Assembly: GCA_035462025.1 (NCBI GenBank)
Contig: DATHUR010000089.1
Span: forward strand, 1 to 64,000
Length of the DNA stretch: 64,000 nucleotides
Source of the DNA: Egicoccus sp035462025
GTDB taxonomy: Bacteria; Actinomycetota; Nitriliruptoria; Nitriliruptorales; Nitriliruptoraceae
Reading direction: 5' to 3'
Numbering within the stretch: position 1 is the stretch's first letter; each line of letters opens with the position of its first letter. This document shows, in pieces, positions 26,290 through 33,711 of the stretch. The notes beneath the pieces are model-generated. The model saw nothing but the letters and a program-made list of their open reading frames with translations. It had not been told where the DNA came from and searched no databases. The position numbers were made by a program, and so were the translations under genes.

Positions 26290-26750
26290 TCGAGGCGGGA
26301 AACCTCGGGATCGTCCGAGGTCATCGAGCACAGACCGAAACTCTGCGAGGACGGTCGCACCTGCTCGATGCGATGTCCGTCGTCGTACATCACGTCGGCG
26401 TACACCGTGGTCGTCGTGCTGGTGCCACGTCCGACGGACGCGGTACCCGACCCCTTGCCCTCGTAGACCTCGTAGTCGTCGATGGCCGGCTGGGACCGAT
26501 GGTGCGCTTCGAACGCCTCCCACGTCGTGGCGAACGGCCCACTGGTGCAGACGAGTTCGAACGCCGTCTCGAGGTCGCCACGCTGGAGCGCGGACAGGTA
26601 GGTCTCCATGGTCGCCAACCCGTCCTCGAGGTCGGGCAGTTCGTCCGAGGGCGACGAACCGGGCGTCATGGCACAGCCCCCGAGCAGCAGCGCCGCCAGG
26701 CCGGCCACCCATCGCGCGGAGCTGTCGCAACGCCTGCGCGGCTGCGTCAT
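26277..26750 (-). CDS. Lipoprotein, small, possibly NTF2-like
   Basis: A 157-residue lipoprotein with a signal peptide ending in a lipobox (LLLGGC). The mature part has a helix-rich start (MATMETYLSALQRGDLETAF-like pattern) and then strands, which resembles an NTF2/SnoaL-like cone fold, but this is only a shape resemblance. The ATG at 26750 overlaps the stop of the upstream membrane protein gene (ATGA). It is the last gene of the leftward operon that starts with the second giant pilin. Confidence 0.65.
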   Translation of the reverse strand: MTQPRRRCDSSARWVAGLAALLLGGCAMTPGSSPSDELPDLEDGLATMETYLSALQRGDLETAFELVCTSGPFATTWEAFEAHHRSQPAIDDYEVYEGKGSGTASVGRGTSTTTTVYADVMYDDGHRIEQVRPSSQSFGLCSMTSDDPEVSRLDPTP

Positions 26751-27178
26751 CGCGCCGCGTACCCCCGCGCGCTCCCGCTGATCGCGCGTGCCCCGATCGT
26801 CCACACGATGCCGGCCGATCCGAGGACCCCGACGACCGCCGTGAGCAGTGCGGGCCACGTCGGATCCTCCGGCGGCGGCGACACGACAGCCCAACCGGCC
26901 ACGAGGACCGGGAGCGAGAGCAACCACCATGCCGGACCCGTCTGGCGACGACGCACCACGACGCCGGCGACGAGGGTCGCAGCGACCAGCACCAGCCCTA
27001 CCAGCACCGCGAACACGGCGTTGCGTACGGCGGACGACGCCTCGAGGAGCGGGTCGACGAGGACGACCAGCAGCACCCCGTAGGCCACGGCGCCGATGAC
27101 GTAGGTCACGATCCACACCAGGGTCCCGAGGGCCAAGGGCGCCCAGACATTGCCGGTGGCCGCCACACGCCGACTCAC
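26747..27178 (-). CDS. Membrane protein of unknown function, about four helices
   Basis: A 143-residue hydrophobic protein with about four transmembrane helices (for example LGTLVWIVTYVIGAVAYGVL, NAVFAVLVGLVLVAATLVAG and LLTAVVGVLGSAGIVWTIGA). The GTG start overlaps the stop of the lipoprotein gene upstream. It belongs to the four-gene operon headed by the giant pilin at 29057. No family recognised. Confidence 0.65.
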   Translation of the reverse strand: MSRRVAATGNVWAPLALGTLVWIVTYVIGAVAYGVLLVVLVDPLLEASSAVRNAVFAVLVGLVLVAATLVAGVVVRRRQTGPAWWLLSLPVLVAGWAVVSPPPEDPTWPALLTAVVGVLGSAGIVWTIGARAISGSARGYAAR

Positions 27179-27738
27179 CCGCCGACCGCCATCGTGTCGA
27201 GCAGCACCTGCAGATCCTCGTCGGAGATCTGCTCCTCGGTACCGACCAGGCGGATCGCCACGACCTCCTCGTCGAGCAGCGCCGTGACATAGGTCATGCG
27301 GACCTCACCTCCGAGGGCGTCGGACTGGGCCACGTTCTGCAGCAGGAACCCCTCCTCGGCGCCGGCGACATCCACGAACTCGCGGCGCGTCTGCTCCGCG
27401 CCCTGGGCGTTCTGGGTGAGCACCGCCATGTTCACCGTTGCGAGCCCTTCCGCGTCGGTCTCGTCGACCGCCCGGAAGACGAGCGCGCCGACGGCGGCGA
27501 CGGCGGCGTCCGGGGGGCCGTAGTGCAGCGACTCCGGGTCGACGTCAACCATGTCCGACGCAGCCGGTTCCCACGCCGCGGGTACGGCGAAGGAGACGTC
27601 GGGATGCTCGACGAGCTGGTAGCCGTCGGGCACCTCGCTCGCCGAGGACCCGCCGCCCGAGCAGGCCGTCAGCGCCACGAGCAGAGCGAGTGCGAGCCAT
27701 CGTCCGGACACGACATCTCTCCCATGGGGCCGCGTCAT
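27175..27738 (-). CDS. Lipoprotein partner of the second giant pilin
   Basis: A 187-residue lipoprotein with a lipobox (LLVALTAC). It has a single domain starting YQLVEHPDVSFAVPAAW, which resembles each half of the lipoprotein at 16068 (exposed strand, then Val-Pro-x-x-Trp). The ATG at 27738 overlaps the stop of the giant pilin gene (ATGA), which decides it over an ATG 21 bases earlier. The same pilin-lipoprotein order is therefore present twice in the locus. Confidence 0.65.
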   Translation of the reverse strand: MTRPHGRDVVSGRWLALALLVALTACSGGGSSASEVPDGYQLVEHPDVSFAVPAAWEPAASDMVDVDPESLHYGPPDAAVAAVGALVFRAVDETDAEGLATVNMAVLTQNAQGAEQTRREFVDVAGAEEGFLLQNVAQSDALGGEVRMTYVTALLDEEVVAIRLVGTEEQISDEDLQVLLDTMAVGG

Positions 27739-29057
27739 CCGCCGGCCGCCGTCAGACATTCGAGATTCGGCACGAGCCTACGGGTGCCGTCCGCCTGGGG
27801 CACGCCCGCGTAGTGGGCGTCGACCAGGGTGCTCGTGGCCCGAGAGCCGCTGCCCATCAGCCCGAGTTTGACGCCGAGCGCGACCTTGCCCCCGAGCGCG
27901 AGCCCGTACTCGTCACCCTCGTAGACCAGGTAGCTGATCTCGCCGCGCTGTTGGGTCATCTGTCCCACGGCTTCACTGTTGCGACCGGTGTCGAGCCACT
28001 CCTCGACGACCCTGCGGTCCGTGTCCTCGGGCAGCTCCAGCACCGCCCGCTGTGTCATGGAACGGTCCTGCCCACCGGTCAACATGGTCTGGATGTCCTC
28101 GAGATTGCTTCCGAACGAGATGCCGCTGTCGGCCGTGTAGGTGTTCTCGAACTCGACGCGCAGCAGGGTGCCGTCGAGGTCCCTGACGACGGCCATCACC
28201 GACGTGGCAGCCGCCGAGGCGTCGGCCTCGCCGGCGACGAACCCGACTTCCGCCGAAGCGCCCCAATCCACCTGATAGATCTCGGCGTTGGTGTGGACGT
28301 CGTTCGGCGTCCGGTCCTCCTCGATGCCGATCAGCAACGCCCCTTCGATGCCGATCTCGGCACCCGCGACCTGCTCACCGAACAGGTCCACCGTCGCCTT
28401 CGCATCCGCGCTCGCATTGACGTCCACGGCATGGAAGGTCTTGTGCGGGTCACCGAGGTCACCGACCGTGCGATCGGCCACCCATTCCACGAGGCCGCCA
28501 CCGAACGGCATCCAGCTGCTGCCCGCCTCGATCGCCGCCCGCTGGTGGAACAGCCGTTCGAACTCGTCCGCTTCGGATGTGGACATCACGTAGGCCTGCA
28601 GGTCGTGGGCGGTCATGCCGACCCGGGCCTCGGCCAACGCCTCGGCGCTCGCCACGCCACCTGCCGCCTCGACGCCGACCTCGCCCGAGAGGCCGGCACC
28701 AATCGTCTCGAGCAACGTGAACGTCGTGTTGCCGTTCGAACTGTCCGTTCGTGTCACCGTCACGCCACCCTCGACGTCGAAGACGAGGACGTCGACACCG
28801 ATCTCGCCCTCGAAGCTGGTCGACATGATGTTGCAGTCGGGCCGGACGTCCTCGTCGGTCAACGCCGGTTGCGGCAGTTCGCAGTCGTCGCCGAACAGCG
28901 AACAGACGGCGTAGCGGCCCCACTCACCGATCGTGGTCGGAATCGCGGCGGCGAAAAGCGCCGCGACCACCAGGCCGACCACGATCACCGCCGCCACGTA
29001 CTCGGCCGTCAGCGCGCCGCTCTCGTCCCGCCACTGCCCGGTCCCCGTGCCTGCCAT
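27735..29057 (-). CDS. Giant Flp-type pilin/minor pilin with large extracellular domain (paralogue B)
   Basis: A 440-residue protein with a prepilin leader to Gly14, then ALTAEY (Glu at +5) and a hydrophobic run (VAAVIVVGLVVAALFAAAIP). The segment IGEWGRYAVCSLF matches the Flp pilin at 29294 and paralogue A. The large, acidic, beta-rich remainder has cysteines shortly after the pilin part (DDCELP, PDCN) and one near the C-terminus (LECL), as in paralogue A. It is divergent from the flp gene, with palindromes between. I infer a pilus-displayed domain. No enzymatic motif is visible. Confidence 0.75.
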   Translation of the reverse strand: MAGTGTGQWRDESGALTAEYVAAVIVVGLVVAALFAAAIPTTIGEWGRYAVCSLFGDDCELPQPALTDEDVRPDCNIMSTSFEGEIGVDVLVFDVEGGVTVTRTDSSNGNTTFTLLETIGAGLSGEVGVEAAGGVASAEALAEARVGMTAHDLQAYVMSTSEADEFERLFHQRAAIEAGSSWMPFGGGLVEWVADRTVGDLGDPHKTFHAVDVNASADAKATVDLFGEQVAGAEIGIEGALLIGIEEDRTPNDVHTNAEIYQVDWGASAEVGFVAGEADASAAATSVMAVVRDLDGTLLRVEFENTYTADSGISFGSNLEDIQTMLTGGQDRSMTQRAVLELPEDTDRRVVEEWLDTGRNSEAVGQMTQQRGEISYLVYEGDEYGLALGGKVALGVKLGLMGSGSRATSTLVDAHYAGVPQADGTRRLVPNLECLTAAGG

Positions 29058-29123
29058 GTCCCGCCCCGCGTGCGCGTGTTCGCTACCGAACACCAGTCTC
29101 GCGAAGCGCCGGGTCGGCCACGA

Positions 29124-29203
29124 GGGCCCGCGGGCCCAGATGCAGGCCCTGGGGGCCCGGGCCCCCACCGTCGTTGCGGTCCGACATTTGGGTCCCGGGG
29201 CCC
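29124..29203. promoter_or_regulatory. Palindrome cluster between divergent giant pilin and flp genes
   Basis: Three GC palindromes lie in the divergent region: GGGCCCGCGGGCCC (29124-29137), an 18-bp perfect one with core GGGGGCCCGGGCCCCC (29150-29167), and GGGTCCCGGGGCCC (29190-29203). The first two are 28 bp apart centre to centre, exactly as upstream of paralogue A. The flanking sequence toward the giant pilin (for example ACCCGGCGC) is also shared, so the two pilin promoters are homologous. Confidence 0.65.
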
Positions 29204-29293
29204 TCTGCGTCGACGGCGGGCCTCCGTAGCGTGGGGTCCATCGAGAAGGCGGCAAGCCGCCGCTGCGAACCACCACCGCCGGGGGTAGCCATC

Positions 29294-29494
29294 ATGATCA
29301 TCAAGCTTCGCGAGATCTTCAGCCGCATCAACCGCGACCAGCTCGGTGCCCTGTCGGCCGAGTACGTGGCCGTCATCATCGTCGTCGGACTCATCGTGAC
29401 CGCGCTCATCCAGGCGGGCATCGACACCAAGGTCGGCGAGTGCGCCGGCAAGGCCGTCGACTCGGTGTTCAAGCAGCAGGAGGCCGGCTGCTGA
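29294..29494 (+). CDS. flp: Flp-type major pilin
   Basis: A 66-residue class IVb prepilin. The leader runs to Gly18, followed by ALSAEYV with Glu at +5 and a hydrophobic helix (VAVIIVVGLIVTALIQAGI), then a short tail with two cysteines (GECAGK and the C-terminal AGC). This is the size and plan of Flp/PilA major pilins. A strong hairpin follows the stop, as expected for a highly expressed structural subunit whose transcript is partly terminated before the next gene. Confidence 0.9.
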   Translation: MIIKLREIFSRINRDQLGALSAEYVAVIIVVGLIVTALIQAGIDTKVGECAGKAVDSVFKQQEAGC

Positions 29495-29514
29495 GCCGCC
29501 CCACCCCGCACATT

Positions 29515-29554
29515 CCCGGTGAGCCGGGCCGCTCGAGCGGTCCGGCTCACCGGG
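29515..29554 (+). terminator. Strong hairpin after flp (terminator/attenuator)
   Basis: A 40-base near-perfect inverted repeat: CCCGGTGAGCCGG pairs with CCGGCTCACCGGG around a central palindromic CCGCTCGAGCGG. It starts 21 bases after the flp stop and ends 22 bases before the next start. It lacks a U-run. It could stabilise the flp mRNA and reduce read-through into the accessory genes. Confidence 0.7.
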
Positions 29555-29576
29555 GTTGACCCACGAGAGGAACGTC

Positions 29577-30605
29577 GTGAGACCGACCCGCGGAACGAGG
29601 TGGATCGCCGCCTGCGCGGCCGGCGGTGTCCTGGTAGCCGGTTGCAGTTCGACACCGGACGCGGCCGAGCAGGACGGCGCCACCGCGTCGGCGACATCCG
29701 CGCCGGCGGCCGACGAGACATCGACGCAGCCGGGCGGTCGGCTCGTGTTCACCGCCTGGGAGGAGCGCCATCCGGGCGGCCTGGTCGTCGGCCTGCGCTC
29801 GATCGAGGTCGACGAGCACGGCAACGTCGCGATCGAGTTCGAGGCGACCTCGATCGAGGCCCGCGTCGGCCTCGCCGAGACGCACACCTTCCTCGAGGAC
29901 GACCTCGGCAACCAGTACGAACTTCTACCACCGGCGAGTCCCGACGAGAACCTGCCGCTCGAACCGGACCAGCGTGTGCTGGCCAGGCTGTCGTTCCAGG
30001 GTCCCATCGCGCCGGATGCGACGCGGGTCATGCTCGCCTTCAACGGCACCAACGGCGAACCCCGCGAGAAGGACGAGGGTCCTCCCCGCGGGGTCATCCC
30101 CGGTCTCGTCATCCGCGACATCCCGCTGCCGGGCGTTGGGCTCGACGCCGAGGCCGTCGGCACCGGTCCCGATCGCGACAGCGTGACCGAGTCGACGGCG
30201 ATCGACATCGAACTGACGGGCGAGTCCGAGGGCGTCACCGCGACCGCGACCCGTGTCGAGACCGACGGCAGCATCGTCTACGTCGACGTCAGCGTCGAGG
30301 TCCCCGCAGACCACGAGCGTCCCGTCCGGATCAACTCGGCCCACCCACGGCTCGAGGACTCGACGGGCTCGCACTCCCTCGCCGAGAACATCCAGGTCGC
30401 GAACGAGGACCTCGTCAACGTCGACATGGAACCGGGCGCCACGGCCCGGATCCGGGTCGCGTTCCGCCACCCCTTCGCCGATGACGCCACCCACTTCGAC
30501 CTCCGATTCAACCGCGCGCCGAGCACGCCGGCCCTTCCGGAGATCCTGATCGAGGACCTCCCGATCCCGGGTCGCGAGCTCACCGACACGGCAGGTGACG
30601 AATGA
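29577..30605 (+). CDS. Lipoprotein with two repeated beta-sandwich domains
   Basis: A 342-residue lipoprotein (lipobox VLVAGC). Two related domains follow, each with strands alternating with acidic turns and each ending in a near-identical motif: VIRDIPLPG (near residue 190) and IEDLPIPG (near the C-terminus). This indicates an internal duplication, perhaps of a DUF4352-like immunoglobulin-type domain. The GTG at 29577 has GAGAGG 6 bases upstream. Its stop overlaps the OmpA-domain gene. It may be an extracellular pilus accessory protein. Confidence 0.7.
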   Translation: MRPTRGTRWIAACAAGGVLVAGCSSTPDAAEQDGATASATSAPAADETSTQPGGRLVFTAWEERHPGGLVVGLRSIEVDEHGNVAIEFEATSIEARVGLAETHTFLEDDLGNQYELLPPASPDENLPLEPDQRVLARLSFQGPIAPDATRVMLAFNGTNGEPREKDEGPPRGVIPGLVIRDIPLPGVGLDAEAVGTGPDRDSVTESTAIDIELTGESEGVTATATRVETDGSIVYVDVSVEVPADHERPVRINSAHPRLEDSTGSHSLAENIQVANEDLVNVDMEPGATARIRVAFRHPFADDATHFDLRFNRAPSTPALPEILIEDLPIPGRELTDTAGDE

Positions 30606-31252
30606 CACGCCCCGAGTTCCGCGCCGCACGCAGCGCCGTCGTGGTCCTGGCGATCGTGCTCGCCGCCTGCAGCGGTGGGGAGCCGCAGGACGAACCGCAG
30701 GTGGACCCGACCGACGCCTCGGAGGAAGCCGTGGCGGAAGACGTCGGCGAGCAACGCGAGGCCGTCCCGGCCGAAGCGTCGACGTGGACCATCGAAGCCC
30801 TCGACGCGCCGCAGAGCACGGCCGAGGTGCGCGTCGCCGAGATCATCGTCGAGTTCGACGGGCGCGTCACGGCCGAGGGCACCGTGCTGACCCTCGAGGA
30901 ACCGATCCTGTTCGACTTCGACTCCGACCAGTTGCGCGACGGCGCACGCGAACCACTCGACGACATCGCCGAGGTCCTGGCCTTCTACCCCGACGCCCCG
31001 GTCCAGGTCATCGGGCACACCGACGACCAAGGCAGCGCGGACTACAACCTCGACCTGTCCCAGCGACGGGCCGACGTCGTGGCCGACGCACTCCGCGAGC
31101 GTGGCATCCCCGTCGATCGGCTGACCGCCGAGGGCCGGGGGCTGACCGAACCGGTGGCGCCGAACGACAGCGACGAGGGCCGGGCACAGAACCGCCGGGT
31201 CGAGGTGCTGATCGTCGGCGTGGAACCGCCCGAGAGCGGCGGGACGGGCTGA
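30602..31252 (+). CDS. OmpA-family peptidoglycan-binding lipoprotein
   Basis: A 216-residue lipoprotein (lipobox VLAAC) with an acidic linker and a C-terminal OmpA domain: FDFDSDQLRDGAREPLDDIA, VIGHTDDQGSADYNLDLSQR and DEGRAQNRRVEV, including the Asp and Arg that hold the diaminopimelate of peptidoglycan. It should tie the membrane to the cell wall. In the tad locus it may anchor or guide the pilus through the wall of a monoderm cell. The ATG overlaps the previous stop. Confidence 0.85.
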   Translation: MTRPEFRAARSAVVVLAIVLAACSGGEPQDEPQVDPTDASEEAVAEDVGEQREAVPAEASTWTIEALDAPQSTAEVRVAEIIVEFDGRVTAEGTVLTLEEPILFDFDSDQLRDGAREPLDDIAEVLAFYPDAPVQVIGHTDDQGSADYNLDLSQRRADVVADALRERGIPVDRLTAEGRGLTEPVAPNDSDEGRAQNRRVEVLIVGVEPPESGGTG

Positions 31253-31286
31253 GCCTGTCGGGCCCGCGCCCCTCGTCCGGCGATTG

Positions 31287-31300
31287 GGGCCTGGGGGCCC
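31287..31300. promoter_or_regulatory. GC inverted repeat upstream of the TadG-like gene
   Basis: GGGCCTGGGGGCCC resembles the 14-bp palindromes near the pilin genes (GGGYCCNNGGRCCC-like). It is centred about 73 bp before the ATG at 31367, the same distance as the corresponding element before the giant pilin that starts at 29057. Confidence 0.45.
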
Positions 31301-31366
31301 ATGCGCGGCACCGCACCGCCGGCCCATACTCGATCGTTGTAGGTAGGGACAGGGGAGACACCGGGG

Positions 31367-32104
31367 ATGGCCAACGGCGAGCGACCGGACGACGAGGCGG
31401 GCGGCATCGCGCCCGCCTACCTGCTCATGATGGTCGCCATGGCGCTCGGGCTGCTGGTGTTCCTCCAGGTCGGGCACGCGACGGTGCTCGGCACCGAGGC
31501 CCGCAACGCCGCCGACGCGGCCGCGCTCGCCGGGGCGCGCAGCCTGCGTGACCAACTACTGGCCACGCCCGGTTGGGGCCTGCCTGCGGGTCTCAACGGC
31601 TTCGCCGTGCGATCGGCGGCGGTCGACTACGCCAACCGCAACGGCGCGACCCTGGTCGACTTCGACAGTTCCCTGGCCACCTGCCGCGTACGCGCCGAGG
31701 TCCGCGGACGCACCGGACCGCTCGAGGGGCCGGTCGAGGGCATCCAGAACCAGCGGCCCGAGTCGGAAGCCGCGGCCGAGGTCACCCTGCCGCCGCTCGG
31801 GGCATACGGCCTCGAGTACCGCTGCCAGAGTGGCCTCGGCATCGTCGACCTCGGCCTCGTCGAGAGCCTGGTCCCGCGACCCCCGATCGACCTCGACGAC
31901 TTCGAACTCGACCCGCCCGACCCCGACGAGTTCGACGATCCAGAGGACTTCGCGGACGCCGTCGAGGACTTCGAGGAAGCCCGCGACGCGTGGCTGGAGT
32001 CGGTCGAGTCGGCCGCGCTCGACGCCTGGCGCGACACCGTCGCCGACCACGCGTTCGGGATGCTCCGGGACGGCGCCGAGATCCGCCTCGTCCCCACCGG
32101 CTGA
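31367..32104 (+). CDS. TadG-like pilus-associated protein
   Basis: A 245-residue protein with a short acidic leader, one membrane helix (LLMMVAMALGLLVFLQVGHA) and the TadE/TadG hallmark EARNAADAAALAGAR that follows the helix. The remainder is an acidic ectodomain with a Pro/Asp-rich hinge (PPDPDEFDDPEDF). The prepilin-like site lacks the usual Glu at +5 (GG then IAPAY), typical of TadG-type proteins. The AGGGGA upstream supports the ATG. Confidence 0.8.
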   Translation: MANGERPDDEAGGIAPAYLLMMVAMALGLLVFLQVGHATVLGTEARNAADAAALAGARSLRDQLLATPGWGLPAGLNGFAVRSAAVDYANRNGATLVDFDSSLATCRVRAEVRGRTGPLEGPVEGIQNQRPESEAAAEVTLPPLGAYGLEYRCQSGLGIVDLGLVESLVPRPPIDLDDFELDPPDPDEFDDPEDFADAVEDFEEARDAWLESVESAALDAWRDTVADHAFGMLRDGAEIRLVPTG

Positions 32105-32209
32105 ATCGGCACGACGCCACGACGACGCCGGTGCGGGCGTTCGGTCGGCCCCCGCGGCACGACGCGGCGCTACCGTCGACGTCCGAGAACCCAGCCGCCG
32201 GAGGATGCC

Positions 32210-32437
32210 GTGGACCCCAAGATGATCATCGCCGCCGTCCCCTGGCTGCGCCGGGCGTGGAAGCTGCTGCCCATGCCGCTGCGACTGCCGGTGTTCGGCG
32301 TCGCGGCGGCCGTCGGGCTCTACTTCGCGATCACCGGACGGGACGAGTTGCAGCACGCCATCCGTGAGATGCGCGAGGGCGGAGGTCCCCAGACGATCGA
32401 CCAGCGGAGCGGAGCACAGCGCAGCGGCACCCGCTGA
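32210..32437 (+). CDS. Small membrane-associated protein
   Basis: A 75-residue protein with a central hydrophobic helix (LPVFGVAAAVGLYFAITG) between a basic N-terminal segment (LRRAWKLLPMPLR) and a polar tail. The GTG at 32210 has GGAGGA 6-8 bases upstream, which supports translation. A strong hairpin follows the stop. Function unknown. Confidence 0.6.
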   Translation: MDPKMIIAAVPWLRRAWKLLPMPLRLPVFGVAAAVGLYFAITGRDELQHAIREMREGGGPQTIDQRSGAQRSGTR

Positions 32438-32456
32438 TTCGTCAGCGCGCACGAGC

Positions 32457-32482
32457 AGGGCCACCCGTCGCCGGGTGGCCCT
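32457..32482 (+). terminator. Rho-independent-type terminator hairpin
   Basis: AGGGCCACCCG pairs with CGGGTGGCCCT around a TCGC loop, followed by GTTCGTG. It is the clear end of the rightward tad-region transcripts. Confidence 0.75.
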
Positions 32483-32547
32483 GTTCGTGTACCGATGGTG
32501 TGCGAGCGAGGAGGCAGGCAGCACGACCGGCGAGTCTGGTGGCCGCG

Positions 32548-32754
32548 TCAGTCGCGGCGGATCTGTTCGGCCTTGGCGTCGGCAGCGTCGGCGCGCTTCT
32601 CGGCCGCCTCCTGCTCGAGACGCTCGGCCTCGTTCTGCTTCTGCGCGCTCTTCTGCTGGGCTTCGCCCTCGCGCTCGAGGTTGTCGTCACCGACGGCACG
32701 GCCGGCGGTCTCCTTGGCGACGCCCTTGACCTTGTCGCCGAGTGAGTCGCTCAT
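32548..32754 (-). CDS. CsbD-like general stress protein
   Basis: A 68-residue, highly charged, Ala/Glu/Lys/Gln-rich protein starting SDSLGDKVKGVAKETAGRAV, the CsbD-family pattern, followed by an unbroken helical tail. CsbD proteins accumulate under general stress; their molecular role is not established. AAGGAG lies 6-7 bases before the ATG. The 280 bases to the next gene (32755-33036) contain nothing I can name. Confidence 0.8.
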   Translation of the reverse strand: MSDSLGDKVKGVAKETAGRAVGDDNLEREGEAQQKSAQKQNEAERLEQEAAEKRADAADAKAEQIRRD

Positions 32755-33036
32755 GGTGCTCTCCTTGGTGGCGATGATGGTGGCGGGTCACCGACCGGGA
32801 CTCGGTCCGTACCGTTGCTGGTTCGGACCGCCCCCCGCGGGAGCCCGGCGCGATGTCGCTGCCGACTCAACCGCACCGGAGGCGACACGGCCACACCTGC
32901 GCTCCGGCCGTTCGGCGGTCCCGCCCGGCCTTCCCGGTCGTGCGTCCAGGTCGTCCTGTACCGACGGGCCCCGTCGTCCGGCCGCCACGCGGCGCATGGC
33001 AGCATGCAGCGCACACGACGCCATCGGAGCGCACCC

Positions 33037-33711
33037 ATGACCAGCAGCCACCCCGCGCCCCCGCACGACCTCGGCGACGAACTCGAGGTCGACCCGCGTG
33101 ACTGGTCCCCGCGGGACGTCTACCGCCTGATGACCGCCCTGGTCGTCCCCCGCCCGATCGCGTGGGTCTCGACCTACGGTGAAGACGGCGTGCGCAACGT
33201 GGCTCCCCACAGCTACTTCAACGTCGTCGCGCACGATCCCCCGCACGTTGTGTTCTCCTCGGCGAGCGAGAAGGACACGTTGCGCAACGTCCGCGCCCGC
33301 GGGGCGTTCGTCGTCAACGTCGTGACGATGGACCTCGTCGCGGCCATGAACGTCACCGCCGCGGACTTCCCGCCCGACGAGGACGAGTTCGCCTGGGCCG
33401 GGCTCGAGGCGGCGGCGGCCGTCGCCGTCGATGCGCCCCGGGTAGCCGGGGCGCGGGCCCATCTCGAGTGCCGATTCGTCCAGGAGGTCACGGCCGGTAA
33501 CGGCACGATCGTGGTCGGCGAGGTGGTCCACGTCCACGTCGACCCGTCCGTGTGGCGCGACGGCCGCGTGGACCCCGAACTGCTGGATCCGGTCGGTCGC
33601 CTGGCGGGCACCGGCTATGCCGGCCTCGGCGCGGTGTTCCATCTCGAGCGCCCGACCTGGCGGGACCTCTCGGCGCAGGGTCGCCCGCGAGCAGCGCCGC
33701 AACGTCCCTAG
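33037..33711 (+). CDS. Flavin reductase-like (FMN-binding split barrel) protein
   Basis: A 224-residue protein of the flavin-reductase/DIM6-NTAB family. It shows RPIAWVSTYGEDGVRNVAPHSYF followed by PPHVVFSSASEKDTLRNVRA and the AFVVNVVT segment, the conserved FMN-binding region. Such proteins reduce FMN with NAD(P)H or act as flavoproteins of unknown substrate. The ATG at 33037 starts the conserved part. It shares a CTAG stop overlap with the convergent gene at 33708. Confidence 0.85.
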   Translation: MTSSHPAPPHDLGDELEVDPRDWSPRDVYRLMTALVVPRPIAWVSTYGEDGVRNVAPHSYFNVVAHDPPHVVFSSASEKDTLRNVRARGAFVVNVVTMDLVAAMNVTAADFPPDEDEFAWAGLEAAAAVAVDAPRVAGARAHLECRFVQEVTAGNGTIVVGEVVHVHVDPSVWRDGRVDPELLDPVGRLAGTGYAGLGAVFHLERPTWRDLSAQGRPRAAPQRP

